Shown: positions 52,014-60,827, numbered from the stretch's first letter. The stretch: DNA of 64,000 nucleotides from Erythrobacteraceae bacterium CCH12-C2 (GCA_001556995.1 LSKF01000085.1:8855-72854), one strand, 5' to 3'. A program made the numbers and translations. Notes: generated from the sequence alone by a model not told the origin.

Positions 52014-53237
52014 ATGGCCCACACATTTTCTCGCCGCGAGTTCTACGAGCTCGTCTGGTCCAAACCGATGACGCATCTCGCCAAGGAGCTTGGGGTCTCG
52101 GATGTGGCGCTGCACAAGGTCTGCCGCAAACACGCGATCCCTAATCCGCCTGCCGGATGGTGGGCGAAAAAGGCCGCAGGCAAGAAGGTCCAACAGATCA
52201 TGCTTCCTGAGAAGGCGGGCGATGATCGCGCTGGTGTGATCACGATCCGGCCAGTCACTGTCGCCGAGTGGCAAGCTCTCGCAGCCGCATCAGCGGAGAA
52301 AATCACCACGAATACCAAAGGTGACGTCGAACCCGTTCAGCCAAAACCGAGCGCTAAAGTTCGAGCCACATTGGCCGCGCTGCGCCAGGCGAAGCCAAAC
52401 TTTCAGGGGCTGACTGAGTCAAAAGAGCCGGGGTTGATCCAGTGCAGCGTGGCGAAGAATTCTATTCCCCGCCTGGCCAATATCCTCCCTCAGCTCGAGG
52501 CGATGGCGAAGATTCAGGGGTTCAGCCTCAGTGATGACGACAAGCCCTGCCGGTTTACCAACGGCGAGCAGTCTGTGACCTTCTCGATCACCGAGACCTT
52601 TCGCCGAGAAAAGCACGAGCCGACCCAGAAGGAAAAGGCGGCGCTTGCTGCTTGGGAAAGGAGGAGAAAGGCGAACAATTGGGGCCATCTCGACAATGAT
52701 CCCTATCCGCGGCCGCCCGACTGGGACTACTCGCCGACCGGGGAGCTATCGATCGAGCTGGAACCGGTGTGGTCGCATGATCACTCCATGCCGCGCCGGT
52801 CGTTCAAAGACGGCAAGCGACAGCGCCTTGAAGGCATAGCTGCACAGGTCGCGATCGGAATTGTAATCGTCGCCGAAGCCAAGGCGGCGCGGCAGCGCCT
52901 CCAGGAAGAGCACGCGCGCGCGCAGGAAAGGCTTCGGCGCGTGCGGGAGCGCGAGGAGCGAAGGGCACGCCTAGCTGAGCAACGACATGCGGAACTCGGC
53001 GCACTGATTGCGCTTCGAGAACGTGTCGGCCAGTTGGAGAATCTCCTTGCAGCCATCGACGAGCTCGGATCGAGTGCAGACGAAAGCCGCGTCGGCGTAT
53101 TCCGGCATTGGCTGACCCAGCAACTGGGTGAAGCCAGCACGCAGCTCACCTTAGAAGGCCTCGAGAAACGATTTACTCAGCACTGTGTTTTCGGTTCAGA
53201 TGACAATGCCTTCGAAAACGAGGATGCTTTCTCTTAG
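52014..53237 (+). CDS. Unknown HTH/coiled-coil protein of mobile elements
   Basis: A 407-residue soluble protein. The N-terminus has an HTH-like stretch, FSRREFYELVWSKPMTHLAKELGVSDVALHKVCRKHAIPNPPAGWWAKK, in which a wing-like PPxGWW motif is conspicuous. The middle part is beta-rich, and residues about 270-345 form a long charged coiled coil (EEHARAQERLRRVREREERRARLAEQRHAE). Similar proteins occur on integrative elements of sphingomonads, as I remember, without known function. I chose ATG over a TTG one codon upstream. Confidence 0.65.
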   Translation: MAHTFSRREFYELVWSKPMTHLAKELGVSDVALHKVCRKHAIPNPPAGWWAKKAAGKKVQQIMLPEKAGDDRAGVITIRPVTVAEWQALAAASAEKITTNTKGDVEPVQPKPSAKVRATLAALRQAKPNFQGLTESKEPGLIQCSVAKNSIPRLANILPQLEAMAKIQGFSLSDDDKPCRFTNGEQSVTFSITETFRREKHEPTQKEKAALAAWERRRKANNWGHLDNDPYPRPPDWDYSPTGELSIELEPVWSHDHSMPRRSFKDGKRQRLEGIAAQVAIGIVIVAEAKAARQRLQEEHARAQERLRRVREREERRARLAEQRHAELGALIALRERVGQLENLLAAIDELGSSADESRVGVFRHWLTQQLGEASTQLTLEGLEKRFTQHCVFGSDDNAFENEDAFS

Positions 53238-53421
53238 GTCCAAGGCTGGCTGTGCTGACGCACAGAACTTCCGGTGCGACAACACCGGCACGGCTGGCCG
53301 TATAACTTCAGTTATCGCGGACAGGTACAATAAGCAGGCTTGGCCCAAATACCCTACACGGGCTCTAAGCCCAGAAATGGAAGCGGGGTCCAAGCCTGTC
53401 CCTCCAGCGGAGGAACCGATC

Positions 53422-54471
53422 TTAAGTACGTTGAGGGTCGAAACTCGAGCCGGACTTCCACATGTGCAGCATAAGGACCGCGAGCTTTCTCGCGACAGCT
53501 ACGCGCGCTTTGTTGAGACCAACCTTCTCAGTAAGCTCCAGACCCCAAATTCGTAGGGCGCTCTCCGACTTCGCCGAGCACAAAAGGACTGTGGCAGCGC
53601 TGACCAGATGGGAACGCGTCAGCTTGTTGCCAAATCGACTGATCCGCCCAGGCCGGGAGATGACGCCCGACTGATGAAGCAGAGGGGTAAGGCCCAGATA
53701 TGGGCCAACGTTACGGTTCCGAGCAAACCGCCAAGGATCCCCGATGGCGCTGTAGAACGACAGGGCTGTGATCGGGCCCACGCCGGGCACCGACATAAGG
53801 TTCGCACAAACTGGGTGTGTTCTCGCCATGTTGAGAAATCGCTTGTCCATGCTGGCGAGATGCGATCGGAGGTTTTCCGCAATGGCTACAAGCGGCCGGA
53901 GGTCGTTATCGACGTCCAGGCCATCAACCTCAAGCCGGAGGAATTGCTCTTCGATGTCTGCGGCAAGCGCGCCCGCAGACGACCGGGTTTTCAGCTTCCC
54001 TCCATGCAGGCGAACAATAGATTGTATCAGCGCGTCCAGTTTGATGCGCTGACGTATCAGGCTATTGCGCAAATTAAGCAGGCTTCGGATGTTCTGACAG
54101 TCCAGAGGCTTGAGGTAAACCTCAGCTCCGATTGATCGACCGATACGGCCAAGATCTGCAAGGCCCCGCGCATCGTTGGTATCGGTTTTCTGCCGCCGGA
54201 CCGCAAGGAATTTGGCGGATCGCCGAACCTCGACAACATAGACCGGAAGACCCATCGCCTGCAGTTCGCGCACCATGTGGGTTCCAACGCCAGCTTCGAC
54301 GATGATGCGTTGAACAGCTTCTACGCCAAATGGCCGCAGGATATCCTTGATTTGACCAGCATGGGTTTCCCGCTTTCCTTCGAAGAGAATTTCTCCATGC
54401 TCGTCTACCAGGCACACTGCTGTTTCGGTTACGCCTGTATCGAGGCCAACCCAATATCTTCGCATCGGCAT
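53422..54471 (-). CDS. IS110-family transposase
   Basis: A 349-residue DEDD recombinase of usual IS110 length. The RuvC-like domain shows VGLDTGVTE (Asp near 11), IIVEAGVGTH (Glu near 59) and KTDTNDARGLADL (Asp near 97 and 100). The Transposase_20 domain has LMSVPGVGPITALSFYSAIGDPWRFARNRNVGPYLGLTPLLHQSG. IS110 enzymes use a bridge RNA from the element's non-coding end to choose target and donor. Non-coding flanks of about 170 and 180 bases remain on both sides. I could not fix the element ends, which lack inverted repeats in this family. Confidence 0.92.
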   Translation of the reverse strand: MPMRRYWVGLDTGVTETAVCLVDEHGEILFEGKRETHAGQIKDILRPFGVEAVQRIIVEAGVGTHMVRELQAMGLPVYVVEVRRSAKFLAVRRQKTDTNDARGLADLGRIGRSIGAEVYLKPLDCQNIRSLLNLRNSLIRQRIKLDALIQSIVRLHGGKLKTRSSAGALAADIEEQFLRLEVDGLDVDNDLRPLVAIAENLRSHLASMDKRFLNMARTHPVCANLMSVPGVGPITALSFYSAIGDPWRFARNRNVGPYLGLTPLLHQSGVISRPGRISRFGNKLTRSHLVSAATVLLCSAKSESALRIWGLELTEKVGLNKARVAVARKLAVLMLHMWKSGSSFDPQRT

Positions 54472-54641
54472 AAATTAAACCAATGAAAATTAGCCAAAAT
54501 AGCACCGCGTCATTTAACCTCTCGGCAGGGGCCACGCAAACTGCCGACGTCGGATGCCATAGAAAGAGTAGCAGTTGACGTGAGATTCGCCCAATGGGAA
54601 TGCTCCTCAAACTGCATTACTTTGTCTAGGATATCGTAGGA
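54472..54641 (-). ncRNA. Candidate IS110 bridge-RNA region
   Basis: The 170 bases upstream of the transposase are free of genes. On the minus strand CGGCAG and CTGCCG (54541-54546 and 54523-54528) form a stem with a 12-base loop. In the IS110 subgroup the bridge RNA is encoded in this upstream end; in the IS1111 subgroup it lies downstream, where CCGGTG/CACCGG at about 53272-53290 also forms a stem. I cannot identify target- or donor-binding loops, so this is a candidate only. Confidence 0.3.
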
Positions 54642-55265
54642 ATGGCGACACTTGATCCGCGCCGAATGCTTGATGAGCTCATCAAAGAGCGCGGGGAGAC
54701 CTACGCATCAATGTCGCGGCTATTGAGCCGCAATCCGGCTTACATTCAGCAGTTCATCAAGCGCGGCAGCCCCGCGCACCTCGATGAGGGAGATATCGCC
54801 CGCTTAGCGGTGCATTTTGATGTGCCGCCTGAAGTCTTGGGGGCGACAACCTTTTCAGCAGCGGAAGGCCAGTCAACGGTCGCTCTTCCGGTCCTTACCT
54901 GTGCAAACGCCGAAGACATCGCCCAGCGCATCAGGCTGTTCGATGGCCAATGGCTGCGCACGGTCAGCCGAAATCCTGACGGCCTCTCCGTCGTGATCGT
55001 CGAAGGCGACGCGATGCAACCGACGCTGCGGGCAGGCGCCGAGGTCCTCATTCAACGCTATGTACCCCATGAGCAACTGCGTGATGGGATCTACGCCATA
55101 AGGGCTGATGCGGGGCTGCTGGTCCGGCGAATAGCTATCGAACCGACCCGAAATCGGATTTCCGTAATTAGCGACAATACGCTTTATCCGATGAGGGAGG
55201 GCGTGCCAAAGCGCGCTCTGCAGATCGTCGGGAGAGTGATTTGGGCCGGACAATCGGTCAATTGA
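54642..55265 (+). CDS. S24/LexA-like repressor lacking catalytic Ser and Lys
   Basis: A 207-residue protein: an N-terminal HTH-like domain (MLDELIKERGETYASMSRLLSRNPAYIQQFIKRG) and a C-terminal LexA-like peptidase fold (about 112-200). The motif expected to read GDSMxPTL is GDAMQPTL, so the nucleophile is Ala124, and the lysine expected in LLVKR is Arg162 (LLVRRI). Both dyad residues are therefore replaced and self-cleavage should be impossible. It may act as a SOS-insensitive repressor. It lies between an IS110 copy and the AlpA/HTH genes of a conjugative element. Confidence 0.8.
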   Translation: MATLDPRRMLDELIKERGETYASMSRLLSRNPAYIQQFIKRGSPAHLDEGDIARLAVHFDVPPEVLGATTFSAAEGQSTVALPVLTCANAEDIAQRIRLFDGQWLRTVSRNPDGLSVVIVEGDAMQPTLRAGAEVLIQRYVPHEQLRDGIYAIRADAGLLVRRIAIEPTRNRISVISDNTLYPMREGVPKRALQIVGRVIWAGQSVN

Positions 55266-55460
55266 AGGGTCTTGGTTGAGCGAGGTAGGCCGTGCGCTAT
55301 CCACCATCAGGTTCAAAGGAGGCTGCGCTGGATGGGGGCTGCGATTGGCGTTTGTCCATGACCACCAAAGGGCGTGGCCAGCAGCAGCGCCATGAAGCCC
55401 GACGAGCCGCTTTCCCGCCTACAGCTTTGAACCCCGTTTCAGCAGCCGGCCGCGAAGCTC

Positions 55461-55676
55461 TCAGCTTAGTCTGTCAGCAATCCAGCGATCAACCTCGCGT
55501 TCCGACCAGGCCACGGTTGAACCACCTAGTTGCACGGGCTTCGGAAATTTGCCCTCCGCTATCCAGCGATAGATCGTTGATCGGCCGAGCCCGACGCGGT
55601 GCTGAACTTCCTTGAGACGGATCAGGCGGGTGACACGACGATCCTCGACGTCCTCGGGCGAAGCGGCACTAGCCAT
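55461..55676 (-). CDS. AlpA-family DNA-binding regulator
   Basis: A 71-residue MerR-like/AlpA protein: LIRLKEVQHRVGLGRSTIYRWIAEGKFPKPVQLGGSTVAWSEREVDRWIADRLS, which covers the whole family domain. AlpA proteins regulate excision or transfer genes of prophages and integrative elements. Its start overlaps the end of the upstream HTH gene by eight bases, so the two are an operon, divergent from the tra genes. Confidence 0.88.
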   Translation of the reverse strand: MASAASPEDVEDRRVTRLIRLKEVQHRVGLGRSTIYRWIAEGKFPKPVQLGGSTVAWSEREVDRWIADRLS

Positions 55677-56157
55677 GGCTACCGCCAATGCCCGCGCCGA
55701 ACACGTCACCCAAGAGGGCGTCCTTGCGCTCGAGCTCGTCGATATGGTCAGACAGCAATCGCGCCACCCGATGCGCTGTACCCTTCGCCCAGCGCGGCTT
55801 CACATCGTGGACCTGGTTGCCGAGCACGCGCTCGAGCGCGCACGGCAGCTCGCCGGTGAAGTCCTCGAAAAAGTCAGCAAGGTCGGATTGCAGCCAACGC
55901 ACCGCATGATCGCTGCCCACCAGGAACAAGAGCAGGTGCGCGTGCGGTGGCACGCCGCTCGCCGCCAGGATACGGAGCGTTTCGGCGATACTGGCAGAGC
56001 GTTCCCCTGCCAGAACCCGGCGCAAGGCGTCCTTATGGATCTGCGCCTTGCGGGCGATCTCGCAGCGCGGTTGCCCGCTGGTTTCGACGGCTGCGAGCAG
56101 CAGCCGGGCAAGGTCTGCGCGAACCTGATGTTCGGCAAAAAGCGACATGTCGGTCAT
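55669..56157 (-). CDS. HTH-domain regulator of a conjugative element
   Basis: A 162-residue protein. Residues about 12-50 (ADLARLLLAAVETSGQPRCEIARKAQIHKDALRRVLAGERSASIAETLRILAASG) resemble an XRE-type HTH. The rest is unassigned but mentions no membrane or signal. It pairs with AlpA, and both lie divergent from traA-traL-traE', the arrangement expected for control of conjugation genes. AAAGGA before the chosen ATG supports the start. Confidence 0.75.
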   Translation of the reverse strand: MTDMSLFAEHQVRADLARLLLAAVETSGQPRCEIARKAQIHKDALRRVLAGERSASIAETLRILAASGVPPHAHLLLFLVGSDHAVRWLQSDLADFFEDFTGELPCALERVLGNQVHDVKPRWAKGTAHRVARLLSDHIDELERKDALLGDVFGAGIGGSHG

Positions 56158-56278
56158 CCACTTATCCTTTCGCGAAGTGCTCGACTCGCTGACTACCGGC
56201 ACAGGAAGGGTGTAGGAAAACACAAAGAACAAAAATAGAACATAGAGGAATGAGCGAATCAGTGGCGGTGAAGCGCTG

Positions 56279-56303
56279 GCGCAGAGTCCGGTAGGCTCTG
56301 CGC
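56279..56303. promoter_or_regulatory. Inverted repeat in the tra promoter region
   Basis: GCGCAGAG and CTCTGCGC (56279-56286 and 56296-56303) form a perfect 8-9-8 inverted repeat. A related half-site, CGCGCAGATTCCGG, follows within 30 bases. It lies between the divergent HTH/alpA and tra genes and is a candidate operator. Confidence 0.5.
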
Positions 56304-56520
56304 ATTGTCCGATCGGCTCCGCGCAGATTCCGGCACCTTGAGCGCATTAAACCGGACAGCCGGCGCGATGACCGGCCTGCGGGCTCCCAATTGTCAATTT
56401 TCGCTTGGGCTAGGCCTGCGCTTCTCACTCTTCGATTTCCTACAGCCCGGCTCCGGGGAGAGGAAAGAACATACAGCGAACGCATCGTTGGCTGTTGTTC
56501 AACCCTCGGAGTATCTCCCC

Positions 56521-56847
56521 ATGACCATCAAGACTGCCGTTCCGGCCCCAGCGGCGCGCCGCATCCAGCGCCGCGACTACATCCTTCCGGCGCTCGTTGC
56601 GCTTGCCGGTGCCAGCGCGGCAATCGCCGGGGCTGACACCACCTTCGATCCGGCGCTCACCCAGTTCACCAATTTTCTCGAAGGCTCGGGCGGCAAGATC
56701 ATCACCGTCCTCAGCCTTGCGGGCGGCCTGATCGGCCTCGCCTCGGGACGCTTCTCGCTCGGCCAGGTCGCTGTGCCGGTCGGCGTCGGGATCGGTGTCG
56801 GCACCGGCGTGCCGATCGTCACCTCGGTCGTGACCGCGGTCATCTGA
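56521..56847 (+). CDS. traA: TraA/VirB2-like conjugative pilin
   Basis: A 108-residue protein. A basic leader (MTIKTAVPAPAARRIQRRD) is followed by a first hydrophobic region (YILPALVALAGASAAIAGADT), a short polar segment and a second hydrophobic span (IITVLSLAGGLIGLASGRFSLG, then VPVGVGIGVGTGVPIVTSVV). This two-span small protein at the head of traL-traE is the usual position and shape of an F-type/TrbC-VirB2 pilin. Processing would remove the leader. Sequence identity of pilins is low, so synteny carries much of the assignment. Confidence 0.8.
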   Translation: MTIKTAVPAPAARRIQRRDYILPALVALAGASAAIAGADTTFDPALTQFTNFLEGSGGKIITVLSLAGGLIGLASGRFSLGQVAVPVGVGIGVGTGVPIVTSVVTAVI

Positions 56848-56882
56848 CCGGCGGCTGCGGTTCACGACAGGAGGGCGGTATC

Positions 56883-57170
56883 ATGGCTGACAAGTACCTC
56901 GTGCCACGGCGGCTTGACGACCCGGAGCTCATCGGCTTCTGGACCATCGACGAGTTTGCGGGGATCCTGATCCCCTTCGCCTGGGGCATTCTCGCGCAGC
57001 ATATCTTCATCGGTATCGGCCTGGCCGCCGGAGCCTGGTTTGCCTTGCGGAAGGCGAAGGCACGCGGCGCTGGATCGGCGCTGGTGCATGCTGCCTATTG
57101 GTACCTGCCCGGGGCCTTTCTCGGGCTGAAGGCCACGCCGCCCTCCCACTGCCGCCTGCTGGCGGGCTGA
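56883..57170 (+). CDS. traL: Type IV conjugative transfer protein TraL
   Basis: A 95-residue protein matching TraL: KYLVPRRLDDPELIGFWTIDEFAGILIPFAWGILAQH, with membrane spans at about 25-45 and 46-65, and the YWYLPGAFLGLKATPPSH C-terminus. TraL is an inner-membrane (VirB3-like) part of F-type secretion systems. It follows traA and precedes traE by 13 bases. Confidence 0.9.
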   Translation: MADKYLVPRRLDDPELIGFWTIDEFAGILIPFAWGILAQHIFIGIGLAAGAWFALRKAKARGAGSALVHAAYWYLPGAFLGLKATPPSHCRLLAG

Positions 57171-57183
57171 GGGAGGACCAGCG

Positions 57184-57543
57184 ATGCGCGCCGAATTCGC
57201 ACATGAACAGGCACAGGCGTACCTGCGCCAACGCAACCGCCTCGCCATGCTGGCAGGCGTGCTTGGTCTCACCAGCGTGGTGAGCCTCGGCGCTGCGGTG
57301 ACGCGCGACGAGCAGGTCGTGCTGGTCCCCATCACCGCCGAGCGGCTCAGCCTCTCGAGCGCTGGGGTCGATGCGCCCTATCTCGAACTGGTGACCCGCG
57401 ACACGGCGCTGATGCTGCTCAACCGGGCCCCTGAAAGCCTCGACTATTGGATGGCGAGCATCCTCAAGCTCGCTGATCCTGCCGCGCATGGCCGCCTGAA
57501 AGCCGAGCTGGTGCAGATCGTCGAAGAGCAGCGCGGCTCGGAT
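57184..57543 (+). pseudogene. traE: traE, truncated after about 120 residues
   Basis: The N-terminal part of TraE, a VirB8-like inner-membrane protein: MRAEFAHEQAQAYLRQRNRL, a membrane span at about 21-40, and VTRDTALMLLNRAPESLDYWMASILKLADPAAHG. Family members are about 190 residues long. Similarity ends at EEQRGSD, after which the frame reads through antisense integrase sequence to a stop at 57570. traK, traB and the remaining transfer genes are missing. Confidence 0.85.
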
Positions 57544-58516
57544 AGCCCATGCGCCGGAACGCAGCGTTGAGCGTGTTCTCGCTCATTGGGCGCTTGCCGC
57601 TTCGAGCCGAAGGAAAGACATAGCCTTCCGTACCCAGCATGGTAGCAAGATCGGTAAGGTAGCCGACCACCTGCTTAGAGAGCGGCACGGCATGCGGCCG
57701 GCGAGCCTTCATCTTGCCAGCGGGGATCTTCCACACCCCATCTTCAAGATCGATCTCGCGCCACTCGGCATGGCGCAGCTCGCCCGGCCGCACGAAGACA
57801 TGCGGCGCGATCTGAAGGGCATACTTGGTGACCAGGTAGCCCGTGTAGTCATCAATGGCGCGCAACAGGCCGCCAAGCTCCTTGGGCTCGAGGATCGCTG
57901 CATAGTGCTGCGCCCGCGGTGTCACGAGCGCGCCCTTCAGCATCGCGGTGGGATCGGATTTGCAGCGGGTGGTGGCAACGCCGTAGCGAAAGACGCGCCC
58001 GGCGAACGAGCGGCACTTCTTCGCAGTCTCGTGCTTGCCCGTCGCCTCGAGGCGCTTGAGAGGCGCCAGCACTTCAAACGGCTCGATCTCATGGATCGGA
58101 CGATTGCCGATGGCGGGCGTGAGCTGCTCGAGGAAGTAGTTCGCCTTGACGAGGGTTGCCTGGGCAAGCCCGTTCTTGACCATCATCTGCTCGATGTATT
58201 CCCGCGCCACCGCCTCGAAGGTCTGGGCCGACAGGAACTCATCGCGGATCTTCTTCTTGCGCTTCTCGAAGGCGGGGTCACCGCCTTCCGCAACCGAATG
58301 CCTTGCCGCATCGGCGGCATTGCGCGCCTGCTTGAGATTGATCTCTGGGTAGGGGCCGATCGCAAGCTTCTTCTCGACATTGCCGATACGGTAGCGGAAT
58401 CGCCACAGCTTGCCGCCTGACGGGGTAACCTCGATATAGAGACCGCGGTGGTCAGCGACCTTGTACGACTTGTCCTTTGGCTTTAGCGTCCGAAGCCTGT
58501 TTTCGGTCAGAGCCAT
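57538..58516 (-). pseudogene. Tyrosine integrase (P4 type), C-terminally truncated
   Basis: About 325 residues of a P4-type integrase: MALTENRLRTLKPKDKSYKVADHRGLYIEV (DUF4102 arm domain), a core-binding domain, and the catalytic domain up to the first Arg motif VRPGELRHAEW, ending NTLNAAFRRMGYP. The second half of the active site (HxxR and the nucleophile Tyr) is missing because the frame runs into antisense traE sequence. It cannot be catalytic. It shares its break point with traE'. Confidence 0.88.
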
Positions 58517-58830
58517 GTGTGGGCCTTTTCCTCAATGTGGTTTTCACATGAGCCCGCAAAAGGCCCGCAAAACCGTTCGGAAAGCCCGGGATTTGCTGGG
58601 ACGATCCGAGACCATCCAAGGGCCAATTCCCTTGGATTTCTGCGGCTTTTATACATTTTTCGGGATGTTCTGAGAAGAACAAATGGTGCCCCTTCGAGTC
58701 CGAAACAGGGAACCAAAACTTGTGGCAAATCACCCTGCAGACACCTTGAATGGACTCACTTCCGATGCCGCACGACAAAGATGCTGTTCGAGTTCGTCAG
58801 ATTGAGAGGCTCGTGCGAACTTAGGTGTTA
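58517..58830. other. Region upstream of the integrase remnant
   Basis: About 310 bases without a credible gene. TCCAAGGG and CCCTTGGA (58615-58622 and 58629-58636) form an 8-bp inverted repeat followed by TTTCTGCGGCTTTT. P4-type integrases normally sit next to a tRNA attachment site, but I see no tRNA here. Confidence 0.45.
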
Positions 58831-59187
58831 CTAGGTGCCGCGAAGAGCTCTGACCTGTGACAATGCTTTCTCGAGCGAATGCTCGACTGCCGCCAGGTCA
58901 TGCGCGAGTTGCAACCCGTCGTGGCCAGTCGCGTTCAATATCACCGTCATGACGGTATGCGACTGCGTGGCGAGCTCAAGCAGATGAAGGCTACTGGGGC
59001 TGGTTCGGCCGTTCAGCCAAGATCGGGCGGTATGATCGCTGACCTGCGCCCATCTCATCACCGTCTTGGTTGCCTGCCGAGTCCCGCCGAGGTCTGCCTT
59101 CAGCGCCGCACCAATCATTCGCGCCAGTAGCGCATCGGAAAGGCCGGTTGGCGTCCCGCGAAGTTTGCTTCCGCTAATAGGAACCAT
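58831..59187 (-). CDS. Small HTH-like protein divergent from the recombinase operon
   Basis: A 118-residue protein with an HTH-like core, LGGTRQATKTVMRWAQVSDHTARSWLNGRTSPSSLHLLELATQS (about 34-77), and a C-terminal helix. I do not know the family name. It is divergent from the serine recombinase operon with 68 bases between the starts, so it may regulate that operon (inference). Confidence 0.65.
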   Translation of the reverse strand: MVPISGSKLRGTPTGLSDALLARMIGAALKADLGGTRQATKTVMRWAQVSDHTARSWLNGRTSPSSLHLLELATQSHTVMTVILNATGHDGLQLAHDLAAVEHSLEKALSQVRALRGT

Positions 59188-59255
59188 TTTTCGCTCCTTT
59201 CTCGTGTAACGCAGGGGACCGAGGCGCTTTTCGCAATCTGCGCTCGAGGTATCGC

Positions 59256-60827
59256 ATGGTCATTCGATGGACGGACGACAATCATGATGAACCCCCGCCG
59301 CCCCCGACCATCCGGGCGGCCCAATATGTTCGCATGTCGACCGAGCATCAGCAGTATTCTACCGACAATCAGGCAGCGACCATCGCGATCTATGCTGAAA
59401 AGCACGGGCTCGAAATCGTCAAAACCTACGCGGACGAAGGCAAGAGCGGTCTGAACATCAAGGGACGGCCTGCGCTGCAGGCACTTCTCGATGATGTTGA
59501 AAGCGGACGCGCAAATTTCACGGTCCTGCTCGTCTATGATGTCAGCCGCTGGGGCCGCTTCCAGGATCCTGACGAAGCCGCCAGCTATGAACTGCGCTGC
59601 AAGAGCAAGGGCGTGCGCGTTCTCTACTGCGGCGAGGAATGGGAGAACGATGGGAGCATCGGCTCCTCTATCATTAAGACCGTCAAACGGGCCATGGCCG
59701 GGGAGTACAGCCGGGAGCTTTCCGTCAAGGTGTTCGCGGGTCAGGCCAATCTTATCCGGCTTGGCTACCGGCAGGGCGGCCCCGCCGGTTACGGCTTGCG
59801 CCGTCAATTGGTCGATCAGCAGGGTGTGGCAAAAGGTCTGCTGGGCCGCGGCGAGCACAAAAGCATCGCCACCGATCGCGTCATTCTGGTGCGGGGACCA
59901 GATGAAGAAATCGCCATCGTCCGCGAGGTCTATCGGCGCTTCATTGAGGCCGGCGAGAGCGAAGCCGAAATCGCCCTTGACCTCAATGCCCGCGGCGTTC
60001 GCACAGACCTTGGCAGGGAATGGACGCGCGGAACGGTTCACCAGCTGCTGATCAACGAGAAATACATCGGCAACAATGTCTGGGCGCGCACCTCGTGCAA
60101 GCTGAAGGGCGAACACGTCGAAAATGCGCCCGAAGACTGGGTGCGTGCGAACGGCGTGTTCGACGCCATTATTCCTGCGCCAATGTTCGATGCCGCGCAG
60201 ACCCTCATTGCCAAGCGCTCGGAAAAGCTGTCCGATGATCAGATGCTGGCAGCGCTGTCGCAAATCTTTGCGCAGCGCGGCTTCTTGTCCGGCCTGATCA
60301 TCGATGAGGCCAACGATTGCCCGTCGAGCAGCGCATTCCGCTCGCGGTTCGGCAGCCTCCTGCGGGCCTACACTCTGGTCGGCTTCGCGCCCGATCACGA
60401 CTATCGCTACCTCGAGATCAACCGCCGTCTGCGGGCGATTCACCCCGGTATCCTTGATGGAATCATCCGCGGTATCGAGCAGACCGGTGGCAGCGTTGTC
60501 CGTGACCAGGAGACCGACCTTCTCCGGATCAATGGCGAGTTTTCCGTGTCGGTTACGATTGCGCGCTGCTTCCAGACGTCGGCGGGCGGCAATCGCTGGA
60601 AGCTCCGGCTCGATACGAAATTGCGGCCTGACATCACGCTCGCCGTCAGGATGGATGCCGATAACGAGATCGCGCAGGACTATTATCTTCTCCCAGCGCT
60701 CGATATGCGCGAGGCAACCCTGCGCCTTGCCGATTTCAACGGCCTGTCGCTTGATGCCTACCGGTTCGACACGCTTGAATTTTTCTACCGGCTGACCGCC
60801 CGCGTGCCCCTGAGGGCAGCAGCATGA
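59256..60827 (+). CDS. Large serine recombinase
   Basis: A 523-residue recombinase. The resolvase domain has AAQYVRMSTEHQQYSTDNQ with the catalytic Ser28, then KTYADEGKSGLNIKGRPALQALLDDV, VYDVSRWGRFQDPDEAASYE and the helix E region. The Recombinase domain follows (about 170-290; IVREVYRRFIEAGESEAEIALDLNARGVRT). The last 200 residues lack the cysteine zinc-ribbon of phage integrases and are unassigned. It cuts and rejoins DNA by Ser-DNA linkages. ATGA overlap with the next gene shows translational coupling. Confidence 0.92.
   Translation: MVIRWTDDNHDEPPPPPTIRAAQYVRMSTEHQQYSTDNQAATIAIYAEKHGLEIVKTYADEGKSGLNIKGRPALQALLDDVESGRANFTVLLVYDVSRWGRFQDPDEAASYELRCKSKGVRVLYCGEEWENDGSIGSSIIKTVKRAMAGEYSRELSVKVFAGQANLIRLGYRQGGPAGYGLRRQLVDQQGVAKGLLGRGEHKSIATDRVILVRGPDEEIAIVREVYRRFIEAGESEAEIALDLNARGVRTDLGREWTRGTVHQLLINEKYIGNNVWARTSCKLKGEHVENAPEDWVRANGVFDAIIPAPMFDAAQTLIAKRSEKLSDDQMLAALSQIFAQRGFLSGLIIDEANDCPSSSAFRSRFGSLLRAYTLVGFAPDHDYRYLEINRRLRAIHPGILDGIIRGIEQTGGSVVRDQETDLLRINGEFSVSVTIARCFQTSAGGNRWKLRLDTKLRPDITLAVRMDADNEIAQDYYLLPALDMREATLRLADFNGLSLDAYRFDTLEFFYRLTARVPLRAAA

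Noticed and set aside
58452..58834. Short frames on both strands upstream of the integrase
   Set aside because: They overlap each other, have no ribosome-binding sites and include Trp/Cys-rich stretches unlike real proteins.
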